Shown here piece after piece: positions 61,964-64,000 of a stretch of DNA of 64,000 nucleotides. The stretch comes from JAHRAW01 sp965203265 (GTDB lineage Bacteria > Pseudomonadota > Gammaproteobacteria > Arenicellales > Poriferihabitantaceae): NCBI GenBank assembly GCA_965203265.1, contig CBDBBV010000002.1, positions 434,001-498,000 on the forward strand, read 5' to 3'. Made by a program: the position numbers and the translations under genes. Numbering within the stretch: position 1 is the first letter of the stretch; the number at the start of each line of letters is the position of its first letter. Under the pieces are notes generated by a model. That model had not been told where the DNA came from. It saw nothing but the letters and a program-made list of their open reading frames with translations, and did not search any database.

Positions 61964-63121
61964 TTGAACAATCCGGCGTTGCTCATCCTCGAGGATGGCA
62001 CGGTCTTTGCGGGCAGGTCGGTCGGCGCCGACGGGCTGCGCAGCGGCGAAGTGGTCTTCAATACGGCCATGACCGGCTATCAGGAAATCCTCACCGATCC
62101 GTCCTACGCGCGCCAGCTGGTTACGCTCACCTATCCCCATATCGGCAATGTAGGCACTACGCCGGAGGATGACGAGTCGCGCGCGGTGTTCTGCGCCGGC
62201 TTGATCGTGCGCAATGTACCCACCCAGCACAGCAACTGGCGCGCCCAGTGCAGCCTCACCGACTATCTGCGGGATCACGATGTGGTCGCCATCAGCGAGA
62301 TCGACACGCGCCGCCTGACTCGCCTGATTCGCACCCACGGCGCCCCGCGCGGCTGCATCGTCGCCGGCGCCACGGCTGCGGACGAGACGGAGGTGCAGCG
62401 CGCGCTGACGGCGGCGCGCACTTTTCCCGGCCTCGCCGGCATGGATGTGGCGGCAGAGGTGAGCACCCGGCGCGCCTATCGCTGGCGACAGGGGGGATGG
62501 CGCCTCGGGCGCGGGTATAACGAGGCGCCGCCGACGCGCTTTCAGGTGGCGGCGTGCGATTACGGCGCCAAGCATGCGATTCTGCGAATGCTGGCCGAGC
62601 GCGGTTGCGACATTACGGTGATGCCGGCGCGCGCCGACGCCGAGGAAATTCTCGCCGCCGAGCCGGACGGGGTGTTCCTGTCCAACGGCCCCGGCGATCC
62701 CGAGCCGTGCGACTACGCCATCCGCGCCATCGCCACCATTCTCGAACGGCAGGTGCCGCTGTTCGGTATCTGCCTCGGCCACCAACTATTGGCGCTGGCG
62801 AGCGGCGCGCAAACGGAGAAGATGAAGTTCGGCCACCACGGCGCCAATCATCCGGTGCGCGAAATAGACAGCGGGAACGTGCTCATCACCAGCCAGAATC
62901 ACGGCTTCACCGTGCGCGAAGACTCCCTGCCGAGCTGCCTGCGGGTAACCCACCGCTCGCTGTTCGACGGTAGCGTGCAGGGGCTGGAGCGCACCGATAG
63001 GCCCGCGTTTTCCTTTCAGGGACATCCGGAGGCAAGCCCCGGGCCGCACGACATAGGCCACCTGTTCGACCGCTTCGCCGCCCTCATGCAGGCGGCTCAA
63101 TCGACGCGCGCCGATGGCTAG
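61964..63121 (+). CDS. carA: Carbamoyl phosphate synthase small subunit (glutaminase)
   Basis: 385 residues from TTG 61964 with AGGAG at 61952-61956; the frame is open upstream but TTG gives the standard start (NNPALLILEDGTVFAGRSVG). Motifs: VVFNTAMTGYQEILTDPSYA, ISEIDTRRLTRLIRTHGAPR, the glutamine amidotransferase triad region VPLFGICLGHQLLALASGAQ (Cys nucleophile) and FSFQGHPEASPGPHDIGHLF (His, Glu). Supplies ammonia from glutamine to CarB for arginine and pyrimidine synthesis. Overlaps carB by 8 bases. Confidence 0.95.
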   Translation: MNNPALLILEDGTVFAGRSVGADGLRSGEVVFNTAMTGYQEILTDPSYARQLVTLTYPHIGNVGTTPEDDESRAVFCAGLIVRNVPTQHSNWRAQCSLTDYLRDHDVVAISEIDTRRLTRLIRTHGAPRGCIVAGATAADETEVQRALTAARTFPGLAGMDVAAEVSTRRAYRWRQGGWRLGRGYNEAPPTRFQVAACDYGAKHAILRMLAERGCDITVMPARADAEEILAAEPDGVFLSNGPGDPEPCDYAIRAIATILERQVPLFGICLGHQLLALASGAQTEKMKFGHHGANHPVREIDSGNVLITSQNHGFTVREDSLPSCLRVTHRSLFDGSVQGLERTDRPAFSFQGHPEASPGPHDIGHLFDRFAALMQAAQSTRADG

Positions 63122-64000
63122 GCGAGCGGACATCCACTCGGTGCTGATCATCGGTGCCGGCCCCATCGTCATCGGGCAGGCGTGCGAGTTCGATTATTCC
63201 GGAGTGCAGGCGTGCAAGGCGCTGCGGGAGGAGGGTTGCCGGGTGATTCTGGTGAATTCCAATCCGGCGACCATCATGACCGATCCGGATTTCGCCGACG
63301 CCACGTATATCGAGCCGATCCACTGGCGCGCGCTGGCAAAGGTGATCGAGGCCGAACTCCCGGACGCCCTGCTACCCACCATGGGCGGCCAGACCGCCCT
63401 GAATTGCGCTCTGGATCTCCACCGCCACGGGGTGCTGGCGCGTTTCGGCGTGGAGATGATCGGCGCCGACCGCACGGCCATCGACAAGGCGGAGGATCGC
63501 CAGCTGTTCGCTCAGGCGATGCGGCGCATCGGCTTGCAGACGGTGCGCGGCGGCATCGCCCGCACCTTGCAGGAGGCGAGATCGGTATTGGAGTCGGTGG
63601 GATTTCCCGCCATCATCCGCCCGTCGTTCACCCTCGGCGGCAGCGGCGGCGGAATCGCCTACAACGCCGAGGAATTCGAGCAGATCTGCCGCCGCGGGCT
63701 GGAGGCGTCGCCGACCGAGAAACTGCTGATCGAGGAGAGCATTCTCGGCTGGAAGGAATTCGAGATGGAGGTGGTGCGCGATTCGCGAGACAACTGCATC
63801 ATCGTTTGCGCCATCGAGAATTTCGATCCCATGGGGGTGCATACCGGCGATTCCATCACGGTGGCGCCGGCGCAGACCCTCACCGACAAGGAATATCAGA
63901 TCATGCGCGACGCCAGCATCGCCGTGCTGCGCGAGATCGGCGTTGATACCGGCGGCTCGAATGTGCAGTTCGCCATCAATCCCGAGGACGGGCGCATGGT
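63114..64000 (+). CDS. carB: Carbamoyl phosphate synthase large subunit (partial, runs off window)
   Basis: First about 295 codons from ATG 63114. Starts SVLIIGAGPIVIGQACEFDY, followed by VILVNSNPATIMTDPDFADA, LPTMGGQTALNCALDLHRHG, RPSFTLGGSGGGIAYNAEEF, IEESILGWKEFEMEVVRDSR and the carboxyphosphate-domain GVHTGDSITVAPAQTLTDKE. Normal length is about 1,070 residues, so most lies beyond the right edge. Translationally coupled to carA. Confidence 0.95.
   Translation, partial: MARRADIHSVLIIGAGPIVIGQACEFDYSGVQACKALREEGCRVILVNSNPATIMTDPDFADATYIEPIHWRALAKVIEAELPDALLPTMGGQTALNCALDLHRHGVLARFGVEMIGADRTAIDKAEDRQLFAQAMRRIGLQTVRGGIARTLQEARSVLESVGFPAIIRPSFTLGGSGGGIAYNAEEFEQICRRGLEASPTEKLLIEESILGWKEFEMEVVRDSRDNCIIVCAIENFDPMGVHTGDSITVAPAQTLTDKEYQIMRDASIAVLREIGVDTGGSNVQFAINPEDGRM

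Overview
The window reads as a GC-rich proteobacterial chromosome, most likely a marine or host-associated gammaproteobacterium. The reasons are a gammaproteobacterial-type GshA, a taurine/sulfoacetaldehyde route (Ald, Xsc, Pta), a membrane-bound cytochrome-type urate oxidase (PuuD), outer-membrane autotransporters, and dense operons with GTGA/ATGA start-stop overlaps. No rRNA, tRNA or CRISPR array was found.

Layout. 1-1.9 kb: gshA. 1.9-8.7 kb: a mosaic of decayed prophage pieces. It holds a truncated tape-measure gene, a tail-assembly chaperone pair that still carries an A AAA AAC slippery heptamer, two 5'-truncated MuF-like head genes with a shared body and different C-terminal (barnase/EndoU-like) domains, and a duplicated 73-codon gene after each. 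Four tiny membrane-protein genes lie among the fragments, and a tight four-gene operon (XRE regulator, GHKL ATPase, STAS-like DUF4325, membrane coiled-coil protein) sits between the two MuF copies. 8.7-14.4 kb: a 1,764-residue Calx-beta/cadherin-like autotransporter behind a good promoter, with a 36-base poly-C tract placed so that its length sets the reading frame of the leader. 14.4-20 kb: a LysE-type exporter broken by one in-frame TGA, then a four-gene operon with an ExbB/MotA-like channel, an ExbD/MotB-like subunit, a large Gly-rich membrane protein and a double FGE-sulfatase-fold protein. 20-29 kb: a LIV-type binding protein and livGFHM, separated by tandem tiny membrane genes and a subtilase autotransporter lipoprotein. 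29-36 kb: NUDIX, alanine dehydrogenase, another tiny membrane pair, Xsc, an unrecognised AT-richer gene, an AI-2E family permease and Pta. 36-39 kb: a sensor adenylate/guanylate cyclase and a thioredoxin-fold protein.

38.8-60 kb is a nearly complete purine-catabolism district: nucleoside-type ABC importer (BMP protein, two permeases, ATPase), GuaD, XdhABC, PuuD, HiuH, OHCU decarboxylase, PuuE allantoinase, allantoicase and ureidoglycolate lyase. Together they would take guanine or xanthine to glyoxylate plus urea and ammonia. An orphan HsdS and a second subtilase autotransporter interrupt it. It ends with an iron-type alcohol dehydrogenase and amtB with a tiny membrane partner gene. The right edge is carA (TTG start, behind a promoter-proximal attenuator-like hairpin) and the start of carB, a sink for the ammonia released.

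The least explained items are the XRE/GHKL/STAS/membrane operon, the MuF toxin-like cassettes, the ExbBD-FGE operon, the poly-C switch, and the recurring overlapping pairs of tiny membrane proteins.
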